A stretch of 22,690 nt of DNA from an uncultured Jannaschia sp. (GCA_937916365.1 CALFSY010000114.1:1-22690), one strand, 5' to 3'. Shown: positions 7,907 to 15,841, counted from the first letter of the stretch. The notes: generated by a model from the sequence alone, not told the origin. Program-made: numbers and translations.

Positions 7907-8527
7907 ATGCCAAAACGCGGGTATCATCACGGTAATTTGCGCCAGGCATTGGTTGATGCCGCCCTTCACCTTATCCAAGAAAAAGGGCCTAATGGTTTTA
8001 CCCTTTCAGAGGCTGCAAAAAATGCAGGCGTAACCCCCGCCGCCGTCTATCGCCATTTCGACGGGCGCGAATCCTTAATCGCAGAATGTGCGTTGCAAGG
8101 GCATGAAATTTTTGCCGATCTCATGGCCTTTGCCTTTAATAATGGGCAACCTTCGGCCCTTGCGGCGTTTGAGGCAACAGGGCGGGCATATCTGGCTTTT
8201 GCGCGCCGACATCCGGGCCATTACATGGCAATGTTTGAAAGTGGCACATCAATGAACGCAACCCCGGAATTGGCGGTGGCGGCGGCGAAATCGCGTTCCG
8301 TTTTGGAACGTGCGGCCGAGGGGTTATCCGCCCACGTTCCACCGGAAAAACGCCCACCCCCTGAAATGTTTTCAGCACATGTTTGGGCGATGAGCCACGG
8401 GGTCGTTGAATTGTTCGCACGCGGGCGGCCTGGGGCGGCCTCTCCCTTTGCGCCCGAGGATTTGTTGGAAACAGGCATTGGTATTTATTTGCGTGGTCTA
8501 GGCCTGATCCCACCAGATGAATTTTAA
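7907..8527 (+). CDS. TetR/AcrR family transcriptional regulator
   Basis: This 206-residue one-component repressor-type protein has an N-terminal DNA-binding domain (residues 1-55: YHHGNLRQALVDAALHLI, then helix-turn-helix TLSEAAKNAGVTPAAVYRHF). The C-terminal ligand domain is of the WHG type (AFEATGRAYLAFARRHPGHYMAMFES), seen in many alphaproteobacterial TetR proteins. The ligand is unknown. A 7+7 inverted repeat just upstream suggests autoregulation. Downstream genes on the same strand (TIGR01244 protein, acyltransferase) are possible targets, but spacing does not prove an operon. Confidence 0.9.
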   Translation: MPKRGYHHGNLRQALVDAALHLIQEKGPNGFTLSEAAKNAGVTPAAVYRHFDGRESLIAECALQGHEIFADLMAFAFNNGQPSALAAFEATGRAYLAFARRHPGHYMAMFESGTSMNATPELAVAAAKSRSVLERAAEGLSAHVPPEKRPPPEMFSAHVWAMSHGVVELFARGRPGAASPFAPEDLLETGIGIYLRGLGLIPPDEF

Positions 8528-8658
8528 CAATGAGGTTTCAAATAATCGGCACATCGCATATGTGTGTGGGCACCGATACCATCAAAATAATCTTGCACTT
8601 GCCGCACAGTCACAGCATTTTTATGTATGGGCAAAAGCCATCTAAAAAGGAAAACCCG

Positions 8659-9090
8659 ATGCCACTGCGCCCCATCACAGATCAATTCAGCGTGTCAGAC
8701 CAAATCACACCACAGGATATGGCCGCATTCGCCGCGCAAGGCATACGCACAATTATTTGTAACCGCCCAGACCAGGAGGTCCCGCTAACCCATCAATCCA
8801 ATGCCATGCAAACCGCGGCAGAGGCGGCAGGGCTGACCTTTATTTTTAACCCGATCGTGCCTAATGGTTTAACAGAGGCGAATGTATCAACCCAAATACA
8901 TGCAATCACACAAACCGACGGTCCGGTTGTTGCATACTGTGCCACGGGCAACCGGTCGACTACGGCGTGGGCGCTGGGGGTTGCAGGCGATATATCACCC
9001 GATGACGTTATCAAACGTGCCGCAGCGCAGGGATATGATCTTTCCAGCCTACGGTCTGAATTACAGCGACGTGCGACAGGATCAATATAA
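8659..9090 (+). CDS. TIGR01244 family phosphatase/sulfurtransferase-like protein
   Basis: The 143-residue protein matches the TIGR01244/DUF442 group by RFSVSPQI-like (QFSVSDQI), IRTIICNRPDQEVP and the loop YCATGNRS, where Cys94 and Arg99 form a C-x4-R active-site loop. Family members are linked with sulfide detoxification or phosphatase-like chemistry; the exact reaction here is not known. I place the start at 8659 rather than 8530 because AAAAGGA (8645-8651) precedes it with good spacing and because homologous proteins begin at this point. The extra 43 residues in the longer frame look like non-coding sequence. Confidence 0.85.
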   Translation: MPLRPITDQFSVSDQITPQDMAAFAAQGIRTIICNRPDQEVPLTHQSNAMQTAAEAAGLTFIFNPIVPNGLTEANVSTQIHAITQTDGPVVAYCATGNRSTTAWALGVAGDISPDDVIKRAAAQGYDLSSLRSELQRRATGSI

Positions 9091-9185
9091 AAAATATCGA
9101 TCCATCCGTAGCGGGGAACAATATCTAAAATTCATCCTGCCCCAAAAACCCATACAATACCAAACAACAAAAAAGGTATCGCCAC

Positions 9186-10088
9186 ATGTCTGCCGCATCT
9201 CGCAAACCCTGGCGCGATTGGGCGGCGGACAGCATGATTAGGGTCTTGTTTTGGATATTATTTCGTCTGTCTTATCCCCGTCGCGTGGCCATTATGGGCC
9301 AAATCATGCGTGGTATTGGCCCCCTAATCGGATACCGCGCACGGGCCGAGGATCAGTTGGTTTATATTTTTCCATCAATGCCGATTGCAAAACGACGCGA
9401 GGTTGTGCGCGATGTCTTAGATAATTTTGGCCGCACATTGATTGAAAACTATTCTACCAAAGATCAACTGCGTTGGGCGCAACGTTGGCAACCAAATGGC
9501 CCTGGATGGGAGATTTGTGAAAAAGCACGCAAAGATGGGCGCCCAATTTTGTTCATTTCGGGGCACTTTGGAAATTACCAAGCCGCGCGCGCCGCAATGA
9601 ACGTGCGAGGATATAAAATGGGGGGTCTTTATCGCCCTATGAACAACCCCTACCTCAACAATCACTATATCGCCTCGGTCGAAGGTGTTGGCGGGGGGGC
9701 CTTTGCACGCGACCGCAAAGGGTTGGCACAGTTTGTCAAAACCCTACGCAATGGTGGCCAAGGTGCCATGTTAATAGATCAGTATTTTGCGGGGAGTGAA
9801 CCGCTTGATTTTCTTGGTCAACCTGCGCCTACAGCACTATCTGCGGGGGAAATAGCCTTGAAATACAAAACTTTACTGATCCCAATTTATGCTGAACGAA
9901 TGTCTAATGGTATTGATTTTCACGTTTGGGTTGAAGCACCGGTTCCCCACACGGACGCGCGAACCATGACCCAAGCCCTAAACGATAGTTTGACCGCCCG
10001 TGTTCGCCACAGTCCGGGACAATGGTTGTGGGTTCATCGACGATGGAAACCTTGGCGGCACCCCCCACCACCACAAGGTATACATTAG
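9186..10088 (+). CDS. LpxL/LpxM-like lysophospholipid acyltransferase
   Basis: The 300-residue protein belongs to the HtrB/MsbB (LPLAT) superfamily, inner-membrane enzymes that add secondary acyl chains to lipid A or acylate related lipids. A hydrophobic N-terminal anchor (about 17-50) is followed by the block containing GHFGNYQ, then LYRPMNNPYLN, AMLIDQYF and the WVHRRWK C-terminal motif typical of alphaproteobacterial members. The catalytic pattern is normally H-x4-D/E, but here it is His127 then Gln132. This is a real codon (CAA at 9579-9581) and not a frameshift. The gene ends overlapping the convergent DUF1223 gene by four bases. Confidence 0.88.
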   Translation: MSAASRKPWRDWAADSMIRVLFWILFRLSYPRRVAIMGQIMRGIGPLIGYRARAEDQLVYIFPSMPIAKRREVVRDVLDNFGRTLIENYSTKDQLRWAQRWQPNGPGWEICEKARKDGRPILFISGHFGNYQAARAAMNVRGYKMGGLYRPMNNPYLNNHYIASVEGVGGGAFARDRKGLAQFVKTLRNGGQGAMLIDQYFAGSEPLDFLGQPAPTALSAGEIALKYKTLLIPIYAERMSNGIDFHVWVEAPVPHTDARTMTQALNDSLTARVRHSPGQWLWVHRRWKPWRHPPPPQGIH

Positions 10089-10804
10089 TTTACGCGCACG
10101 GCACCCAGGATGGGGCCATGGTTTTCAGATTGAAACAAAACCACATGCGGCAAGTCGTTTTCAAGTGTCAAGTCCGTTGAAAACGGGGTTTGCCCATCCC
10201 ATTCGGCCATGACTGTCCAAGATCGAACAACGTTATAGTGGTTGGTTAATCGACCGGCATTTTCACCACGGGCCACATCGACTGTATCATGCGGCATATA
10301 TGAAACCAGATGCACATCTAACCTTTGGCCCCGTGAAGCGGTGTTGACAAATTCGGCCTCGATACGATGCGCACCATTATCATCGTTACGGATCACAGAA
10401 ATTAACATCGGTTCGTTTGCCGCAGTATGCCGCATAATCAAATCGGCAATTTCCATTGGACGATTGCCCATCACATGATGCTGACCATCAACAATCATTT
10501 GCGGTGTGTAAACCATCGGAACACCGGCCGCATGGCTGTATCCGCGTTGACGGCGGGTGAATTGGGGGGACGCAAATGTATCAACCCACCCAATATAATC
10601 CCAATAATCAACATGCAGCGCCAGCGCGATTACATCCGCCCGCTGGGACAATTCCCCTAATAGATCGTTTGCAGGGGGGCACGCTGGACATCCTTGCGAT
10701 GTAAACAGTTCAATAACTACGGGGTTTTCCTGCGCGTAAATACCCCCAGATGTGGCCATATGAAATGTAAACACCCAAAGGATTGGTTTGACAAGAAAAC
10801 GCAT
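10085..10804 (-). CDS. DUF1223 family thioredoxin-fold-like secreted protein
   Basis: The 239-residue protein starts with a signal peptide (MRFLVKPILW..., likely cleaved after the Ala in IYAQ), so it is probably periplasmic. The mature N-terminus has VIELFTSQGCPACPPAN, with a CPAC pair (Cys39, Cys42) as in thioredoxin-like proteins, followed by HVDYWDYIGW and GVPMVYTPQMIVDG, which are typical for DUF1223. The function is unknown; a redox or thiol role is inferred from the Cys pair. The ATG at 10802-10804 was chosen over a more upstream start because it places the signal peptide at the N-terminus. Its TAA overlaps the acyltransferase's TAG by three bases (genes overlap by four) tail to tail. 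Confidence 0.88.
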   Translation of the reverse strand: MRFLVKPILWVFTFHMATSGGIYAQENPVVIELFTSQGCPACPPANDLLGELSQRADVIALALHVDYWDYIGWVDTFASPQFTRRQRGYSHAAGVPMVYTPQMIVDGQHHVMGNRPMEIADLIMRHTAANEPMLISVIRNDDNGAHRIEAEFVNTASRGQRLDVHLVSYMPHDTVDVARGENAGRLTNHYNVVRSWTVMAEWDGQTPFSTDLTLENDLPHVVLFQSENHGPILGAVRVN

Positions 10805-11138
10805 TGCATAACATCCGGATTGAACTGTGGATTTATCATATATTATTTGCCCATCTCGGCATATACCAATCAAGCCTTTGCGAGCAGACGTTACCAAACA
10901 TTATTGGCCAAACCCATTACCCCATCGCACACCCGATGCTTGAACGTTGTGGTAGGATGCGGCACCACCTTCTCAAATTAGATGAATTAACGTTTTGATC
11001 TGTGTTCCGAACGCATGACTTGCCCATGGTTAAACAATCTTTTAACCTACTTTGAAAGAAATGTTGAGCAGAAGGTGATGAGTTACAATGCTTTGTAGAT
11101 CGGGCGCACCATTTTTACCATAATGAATGATTTAATAC
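10805..11138. other. intergenic region between DUF1223 and phosphatase genes
   Basis: This is a divergent promoter-containing gap of 334 bases with moderate AT content. I see TACAAT at 11084-11089 as a possible -10 for the phosphatase gene, without a well-spaced -35. Short frames here have no recognisable product. Nothing further is supported. Confidence 0.4.
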
Positions 11139-11813
11139 ATGCCTGACACGGAACTACCCAAATCTGATATGCAACTGCTTTCTAATGTAAACATACTTAC
11201 CTTTAGAAAAATTTTGCTACGGTATTGGGTGAACGATCACGCTTGGCTACGTGCAATTCTGTCAAATTTTTATCAGGTCGATGATGCCCTTTATCGATCA
11301 AACCACCCCAGCCCACGGCGGCTATCGCATTTGCAACGGCGGGGCATACAATCCGTTTTGTCGTTGCGGGGGGGGGCCAGTAATACACCAAACATACTGG
11401 AAAGGGGTGCGTGCGCGCGGCTGGGCTTAGATTTACGGTTTATTCGTATGCGCACCGGTGTTTTGGCACCCCCTGAAACGTTATTAGAGCTTATAGAACA
11501 ACTACGCACGATGCCAAAACCAATGCTGGTTCATTGTAAATCAGGGGCAGATCGAACAGGGCTGGCCGTCACGTTGTATTTACACGTTCTAAAGAACATA
11601 CCCCTAGATCAGGCGCGGCGCGCGCTGAGCTGGCGATACGCGCATTGGAAATGGGGACAGGCCGGTATTATCCATGCCCTGCTTGACACTTATGCAGCGG
11701 ATCACATCACCACTGGAGTTGATTTTGAAAAATGGGTTACATCGCATTACAACCCTGATGCGATTACGGCCGCTTATCACGGCTTACATCGGGCCAAGGC
11801 CCCGTCGGCATAA
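11139..11813 (+). CDS. Cys-based protein tyrosine / dual-specificity phosphatase
   Basis: The 224-residue cytoplasmic phosphatase has the signature HCKSGADRTG, with nucleophile Cys133 and Arg139 (C-x5-R). The preceding beta strand and LYRSNHPSPRRL plus QSVLSLRGG are typical for small bacterial tyrosine phosphatases that sit beside polysaccharide genes. It may act on tyrosine-phosphorylated envelope enzymes or on a phosphorylated glycan; the substrate is unknown. The LRGG codons contain a G9 tract (11368-11376) that could undergo slippage. Its 3' end overlaps the convergent GT25 gene by 50 bases. Confidence 0.85.
   Translation: MPDTELPKSDMQLLSNVNILTFRKILLRYWVNDHAWLRAILSNFYQVDDALYRSNHPSPRRLSHLQRRGIQSVLSLRGGASNTPNILERGACARLGLDLRFIRMRTGVLAPPETLLELIEQLRTMPKPMLVHCKSGADRTGLAVTLYLHVLKNIPLDQARRALSWRYAHWKWGQAGIIHALLDTYAADHITTGVDFEKWVTSHYNPDAITAAYHGLHRAKAPSA
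11368..11376 (+). repeat. poly-G tract (G9) inside the phosphatase gene
   Basis: Nine consecutive Gs encode part of Arg-Gly-Gly-Ala. It is long enough to be a slippage-prone mononucleotide repeat, though it could also be sequencing-sensitive. Confidence 0.9.
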
Positions 11814-12570
11814 CATGCCGTCGTGTGGCAACACCAACACGGGCAATCATACGCATTCCCATGCGTATCTGTGCCATGACCCGCCGCATGCGATACCACA
11901 AACGATCCACGAACGACAAATGTTTTAGCGAAGGTTTTTGTGCCATATCAATGAACGATATGGTTTGCACAGCATTTGAAATACCATAAGCGCTACATTG
12001 ATCAAGTTGCACCGCCAATGCCGGATCGGCCTGATAACTTATTAAACCCGGACATGCGCTAATAAGCGCGTCGGAGGGCGCGGCCCCCTGACTTGCATAA
12101 GTCAGCAGCTTTTTCGCACCACTGGGCCAAATCACCATGGCGGCCGATCCCGTTCGATCCTGATAAAGCCTGCGTATCGCAACCCGCGCATGCGGTATGC
12201 GTGCCACAAGTTTTTTCCGCCCCCGCGTTTCCAATGTGATATGATCAATCCCCTGCAATCCGGCCACATCATTCAAAAAATGCGGTAATGTTGTCGCTAA
12301 CACGGCGTCATCTTCCAACACCAAACAGGGGACGCCGCGATCAAGAATTTGACGCCACGCAACTATATGGGACGCACAAAGCGCCATTTCTGTTACCCGC
12401 AATGGTCTTTGCCAACGATGCCAGACTGGATCAGCCTTAGGCGGGGTCAATGTATCAGGTGTAACCGCCTCTATACGTTCCCACAACAGGTTTAAGGCCT
12501 CCATTTGCACCCTCATAAAGGCCATGCGATCTGTCGCATGGGCCAGATTGATAATAAGCGCCGTTATCAT
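11764..12570 (-). CDS. GT25 family glycosyltransferase (third gene of the operon)
   Basis: The 268-residue protein has the GT25 (LPS glycosyltransferase) start MITALIINLAHATDR, the helix EMALCASHIVAWR and the acidic motif LVLEDDAV (Glu86-Asp88), expected to bind a metal or sugar nucleotide. GT25 members usually add hexoses or heptoses to lipooligosaccharide or O-chain. I use the ATG at 12570, one base after the previous gene's TAA (TAATATG), instead of 12615. The last gene of a three-gene minus-strand operon, it overlaps the phosphatase gene at its 3' end. The basic C-terminus (RRHVMPTGPW) is unremarkable. The acceptor is unknown. Confidence 0.86.
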   Translation of the reverse strand: MITALIINLAHATDRMAFMRVQMEALNLLWERIEAVTPDTLTPPKADPVWHRWQRPLRVTEMALCASHIVAWRQILDRGVPCLVLEDDAVLATTLPHFLNDVAGLQGIDHITLETRGRKKLVARIPHARVAIRRLYQDRTGSAAMVIWPSGAKKLLTYASQGAAPSDALISACPGLISYQADPALAVQLDQCSAYGISNAVQTISFIDMAQKPSLKHLSFVDRLWYRMRRVMAQIRMGMRMIARVGVATRRHVMPTGPWPDVSRDKRP

Positions 12571-12571
12571 A

Positions 12572-13600
12572 TTAAAATTGCCCATCGAAAATTTCAAAAT
12601 ACCGATCAACGACACGCGCCTTGGTGAAATGGGCCCCTAACGTCGCACGCCCCCCCGCCACCAAGTGTGCGCGCAAATCAGGATCGGCCCTGATCCGCTT
12701 GATGGCTTTGGCCATGGCGACATCATCACCGATCGGTATCAAAAGGGCATCTTTCCCATCACGCACAAACCACTGTGGCCCCTCGGTGGCGGTGGACACC
12801 ACCGGCACGCCCACATGCCATGCCTCTAAAATTACATTTCCCAAAGGTTCATGCCGCGACGGCATGACAAAACAATCGGCGGATGCAACCATGTGCATCG
12901 GTTCCTCTAACCATCCCCAAAATCGGACCCGATCACCGATACCCAGTGCATCGGCTTGGGCGCGCAATTCTGCCTCGTGATCGCCCGTGCCGGCCAACCA
13001 TAACCACGCATCCGGAATACGTGCAGCCGCTGCAATTAAGGTATCAAACCCCTTGCGCCCTATGAAACGCCCTACACCGGCAATTACAAAGGCGTGTTCG
13101 GGCGTGGCGTGTTCGGCACGAAGAACGGGCGAGACAGTAATTTGTTTGGCAAAGTTTGATACCACGTGCACCGGGCGCGCCCACCCAAGATCACGGCAGG
13201 CCTGCGCAATACCCGGCGTGTTTGCAACGATCAAATCGTTACGCCGGAAATTCCGCAAATGCCGGGGATAATCTCCCAATCGGGTCAATCTTACCGCGCT
13301 TGGGTAAGTCGGGATCATGCGCGATGATCGCGACATCCACGCCATGATAACATCGGGTTGCCACGCCGCAATCATCCGCCGCACACGCCACGCTATGATT
13401 GGCGATGTTAGGGATAATCGGCGGTAGTGTGTTGTGGTAATTGGGCCCAATGGCGCAATATCGTCATGCCACAGGCGGTTGGGTCGCGTTACAAAACGCT
13501 GCTCGGCACCACGATCGGCAAAGGCCTTAACCAAATTGACGAAAAAGCGTTCCGCGCCGCCCTCTTTGCCAAAATGCATATGCACGATCTTTTTGGTCAT
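12572..13600 (-). CDS. GT4 family glycosyltransferase
   Basis: The 342-residue protein has a GT-B fold signature: N-terminal VHMHFGKEGGAERF, then VGRFIGRKGFDTLI at about 176-189 and the E-x7-E motif EPLGNVILE (Glu251, Glu259), which contacts the nucleotide sugar in GT4 retaining enzymes. It is likely to transfer a sugar to an LPS or exopolysaccharide intermediate in the cytoplasm. The ATG at 13600 overlaps the TGA of the preceding GT25 gene (ATGA), so translation is coupled. An upstream extension to 13810 in this frame overlaps that gene in antiphase and lacks GT4 features. A C7 tract lies at 12650-12656. Confidence 0.9.
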   Translation of the reverse strand: MTKKIVHMHFGKEGGAERFFVNLVKAFADRGAEQRFVTRPNRLWHDDIAPLGPITTTHYRRLSLTSPIIAWRVRRMIAAWQPDVIMAWMSRSSRMIPTYPSAVRLTRLGDYPRHLRNFRRNDLIVANTPGIAQACRDLGWARPVHVVSNFAKQITVSPVLRAEHATPEHAFVIAGVGRFIGRKGFDTLIAAAARIPDAWLWLAGTGDHEAELRAQADALGIGDRVRFWGWLEEPMHMVASADCFVMPSRHEPLGNVILEAWHVGVPVVSTATEGPQWFVRDGKDALLIPIGDDVAMAKAIKRIRADPDLRAHLVAGGRATLGAHFTKARVVDRYFEIFDGQF

Positions 13601-14355
13601 GCGCGCCAACGCTTTTCGTTTAGACGATACTGCCGCAATCGCCGGGTATAACGTGCCTGATAGCGCGCATTGTGTATCATTTGCCCAATCACCGATCGTC
13701 CTGATCGCGCGGCGCGGCGCACAGCCCCGATCGTGCCCGTGACAGCAGCCTGATCGCCCACAAAAACAGGGGGCGGCAAAATCAAAGCCACGCGCAAACC
13801 AGTTTCCCAAATGAATTTTTGATCTTCATCAACGGGGCGAAAAAATGGTACCGCCCGGGCAATAAGGCGGCCCGCCGCCTGTTTGGTTATCCCATATCCG
13901 ATCAAGCATGTGGGCACACGATACGGAATACCAATACGATAAGGGCCAAGGTTTTGTTCAAAAACCATCCTTGGGTTGGTATCAAAAGAAAAAAGTTTCA
14001 CCATATCCCACAGGCTTTGCGATACACTCAAACGCGCTAATTTGTCTGCCAAGCTATCGTCGGCGGCAAAATCATCTTCAAATATAAATCCGCCGTTTGC
14101 ATCCCCCGTGGCAATGGCACGCCATGCTGCAATATGGCTTAGGTAACATCCGATTTCAGGGCGGACCAATTTGTGTTTTCCATCCCGTGCGTTACGGGCG
14201 GCATCGTAAACCGCGTCAACCGCGCCCTGTGACATGGCCCAACCATTCACCGCCTCTAGCCGTTGCCAAGGTAAACCTGCGACGTCGAGTTGGCGTGCAC
14301 TGTTTTCCATCCGCTGATGATTATCAGCAAGGTTAATAACATAGGATGGCCACAC
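13597..14355 (-). CDS. GT25 family glycosyltransferase (first gene of the operon)
   Basis: The 252-residue protein has GT25 signatures: SYVINLADNHQRM at the N-terminus, RPEIGCYLSHIAAWRAI, the acidic FIFEDDF (Glu93-Asp95), then FFRPVDEDQKF. The start is a GTG at 14353-14355; the first residues match the normal family start, but the ribosome binding site is weak. It is the promoter-proximal gene of the operon containing the GT4 and second GT25 genes, and is divergent from the GT25 gene at 14487. It belongs to the same family as both neighbours but differs enough in sequence to suggest different acceptors. Confidence 0.85.
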   Translation of the reverse strand: MWPSYVINLADNHQRMENSARQLDVAGLPWQRLEAVNGWAMSQGAVDAVYDAARNARDGKHKLVRPEIGCYLSHIAAWRAIATGDANGGFIFEDDFAADDSLADKLARLSVSQSLWDMVKLFSFDTNPRMVFEQNLGPYRIGIPYRVPTCLIGYGITKQAAGRLIARAVPFFRPVDEDQKFIWETGLRVALILPPPVFVGDQAAVTGTIGAVRRAARSGRSVIGQMIHNARYQARYTRRLRQYRLNEKRWRA

Positions 14356-14486
14356 TTGGCTTTGTCTTTCTTTTTAGATGGGAATGATTTACGAAAGCGT
14401 TCGTGCCATGGCAAGTTTGGGTATAGCACATAATAAACAATGGGGCGATACTGTCGCGCCAGGGCCAATCAAACGATCGAAATCGC
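14356..14486. promoter_or_regulatory. divergent intergenic region between two glycosyltransferase genes
   Basis: These 131 bases must carry the promoters of both the minus-strand GT operon and the plus-strand GT25 gene. ACGAA/TTCGT (14391-14395, 14400-14404) forms a small inverted repeat. No convincing -35/-10 pair was identified. Confidence 0.35.
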
Positions 14487-15314
14487 ATGTCACAAACGAT
14501 TCTGGTTTTTGTAATTAATCTTGATCGGCGGGCTGATCGGCTGCAGCGCATCAATGCGCATTTGGCGGATCGTGGTGTTACTTTTCACCGGCAGGCGGCC
14601 TGTGACGCGCACATGGTCCCGGAACATAACATTGCAAAAATTGTGCACCCTACAGGGCCGCTTGGGCCGATTGGCTTGGGGGATCGTGCCTGCACAGTCA
14701 GCCATACCTGGGCGTGGGCCGCATTTTTAGATACCAGCATATCGCATGCTTTGTTTTTAGAGGATGACATATACCTCGCACACGATTTGGCCCCTACCCT
14801 GGCGACAACGGCATGGATTCCGCCCGAAACCCATGCCGTAAAATTAGAAAAATATAACGAAGGCGCATCGCGCCTGTTGTTGGCCGCCGCCATTGGGAAA
14901 ACCCCCATGGGCCGCGCCCTGCATCCTTTGCGATCGCGCCATGTGGGGGGGGGGGCGTATATTCTATCACGCCGGGGGGCCGAGGTCGCCCTGCGCCACA
15001 AGGGGCGTTATCGTGTGCCGGTGGACCATTTTTTGTTTAACAATACCGTGTCGCCCATCCATACCCTTCTGAACCCCACAATAACTGTGCCCGCGATGGC
15101 CACACAACGCATGTATACCTATGATTCAGACATCGCACCATTGGGAAAGGCCGCACGCCCCACGGGATGGCGGAAACGCATACGCACGTTGCGGCGCGGG
15201 ATGGCCGAATTAAATCAAGCCCCCCGTCAGGTTGTGACCATGGCCCTAGGCCGCGCACGTTTTATGGACGTGCGTTACCAAGATCATCCTTTCCCCAACC
15301 CAAGCCCCACTTAA
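14487..15314 (+). CDS. GT25 family glycosyltransferase with a G11 tract
   Basis: The 275-residue GT25 enzyme has LVFVINLDRRADRLQRI, then the acidic motif LFLEDDIYL (Glu92-Asp94), the RHVGGGAYILSRRGAE region and VPVDHFLF. It probably adds a sugar to LPS or a capsule-like glycan. An uninterrupted G11 at 14945-14955 encodes Gly154-156, and the gene is in frame as sequenced. Gain of one G would stop the frame at 15038-15040, and loss of one at 15070-15072. The gene is divergent from the minus-strand glycosyltransferase operon, from which it is separated by 131 bases. Confidence 0.88.
   Translation: MSQTILVFVINLDRRADRLQRINAHLADRGVTFHRQAACDAHMVPEHNIAKIVHPTGPLGPIGLGDRACTVSHTWAWAAFLDTSISHALFLEDDIYLAHDLAPTLATTAWIPPETHAVKLEKYNEGASRLLLAAAIGKTPMGRALHPLRSRHVGGGAYILSRRGAEVALRHKGRYRVPVDHFLFNNTVSPIHTLLNPTITVPAMATQRMYTYDSDIAPLGKAARPTGWRKRIRTLRRGMAELNQAPRQVVTMALGRARFMDVRYQDHPFPNPSPT
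14945..14955 (+). repeat. poly-G tract (G11) in a glycosyltransferase gene, candidate phase-variation tract
   Basis: Eleven consecutive Gs form the longest homopolymer in the window. They lie in the coding region of a GT25 gene, and a one-base change in either direction gives a premature stop. Confidence 0.9.
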
Positions 15315-15737
15315 CCATCACTGATAACTTGCCTTGGTGGGGGCGTTTGGCAGGCGCGCGATCGGCAAAATAACAAGGGCATAGGCAGAGCAAAGCGGAG
15401 GCACGCCACATAAAACATAACACATTACGAGATTCACAACGAGACCGCGGATCGGACGCGTAGACCGTAAAATAATAGCAGCACTTAGCAACTGCGTAAC
15501 AAGCACAGTAAATGGTGGCACGGGCTGCGCCGCTTACGCAGAGGCTCGTCTTAACATACCACCATACACAGCACCCTAGATAAACTGAACAACCCTGGGC
15601 CGAACTGGGTCACAAACACAGATGGCCGCATAACTGGAACATGCCGCGGAAAACTTATAATTTGTCACACGGCGGATAAAGTCGCGGGACACAATACAAC
15701 ATAAGTATTTAATAATAAATGGAAATCACCCCCGCCA
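15315..15737. other. gene-poor region downstream of tRNA-Gly
   Basis: These 423 bases have no recognisable protein gene. The minus strand, read as the continuation of tRNA-Gly transcription, is rich in G and T. A perfect 8-bp inverted repeat CTGCGTAA/TTACGCAG (15492-15499, 15534-15541) and a 7-bp one ATGGTGG/CCACCAT (15512-15518, 15559-15565) interlock. A 67-codon minus-strand frame starting at a GTG (15318-15521) is hydrophobic but has no family resemblance. It could be a structured transcript, an eroded gene or an old integration scar. Confidence 0.4.
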
Positions 15738-15811
15738 TGGAGCGGGCAGCGGGAATCGAACCCGCACCAAGAGCTTGGAAGGCTCGTGTGATACCATTTC
15801 ACCATGCCCGC
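15738..15811 (-). tRNA. tRNA-Gly (anticodon UCC)
   Basis: The minus strand gives a full cloverleaf. Acceptor stem GCGGGCA pairs with TGCCCGC, a T discriminator and an encoded CCA follow (15738-15740), the T-arm contains GGTTCGATTCC, and the anticodon loop is CTTCCAA with anticodon TCC. The lower anticodon stem has one C-U mismatch. It reads GGA/GGG glycine codons, which are common in the neighbouring genes. Confidence 0.95.
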
Positions 15812-15841
15812 GTCTGCGCCACCTTGGCTACTGGATGGCGG

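Noticed and set aside
8530..8658. Longer start for the TIGR01244 protein
   Set aside because: The extra residues are unlike the family, and a good ribosome binding site precedes the start at 8659.
10805..10897. Longer start for the DUF1223 protein
   Set aside because: The extension would bury the signal peptide inside the protein; the start at 10804 gives a normal one.
13601..13810. Seventy-residue N-terminal extension of the GT4 protein
   Set aside because: It is antiphase overlap with the 3' end of the preceding GT25 gene; GT4 similarity begins at the ATG at 13600, which has the ATGA coupling.
15318..15521. 67-codon minus-strand frame with hydrophobic product
   Set aside because: GTG start without ribosome binding site, no family resemblance, and hydrophobicity is explained by the T-rich strand.
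15315..15737. Two-piece tmRNA, 6S RNA or RNase P RNA
   Set aside because: No tag-peptide coding segment of the alphaproteobacterial ANDN type, no RNase P core motifs and no long 6S-type hairpin recognised.
15738..15811. Attachment site of a resident mobile element at tRNA-Gly
   Set aside because: I found no repeat of the tRNA 3' end elsewhere in the window and no integrase gene.
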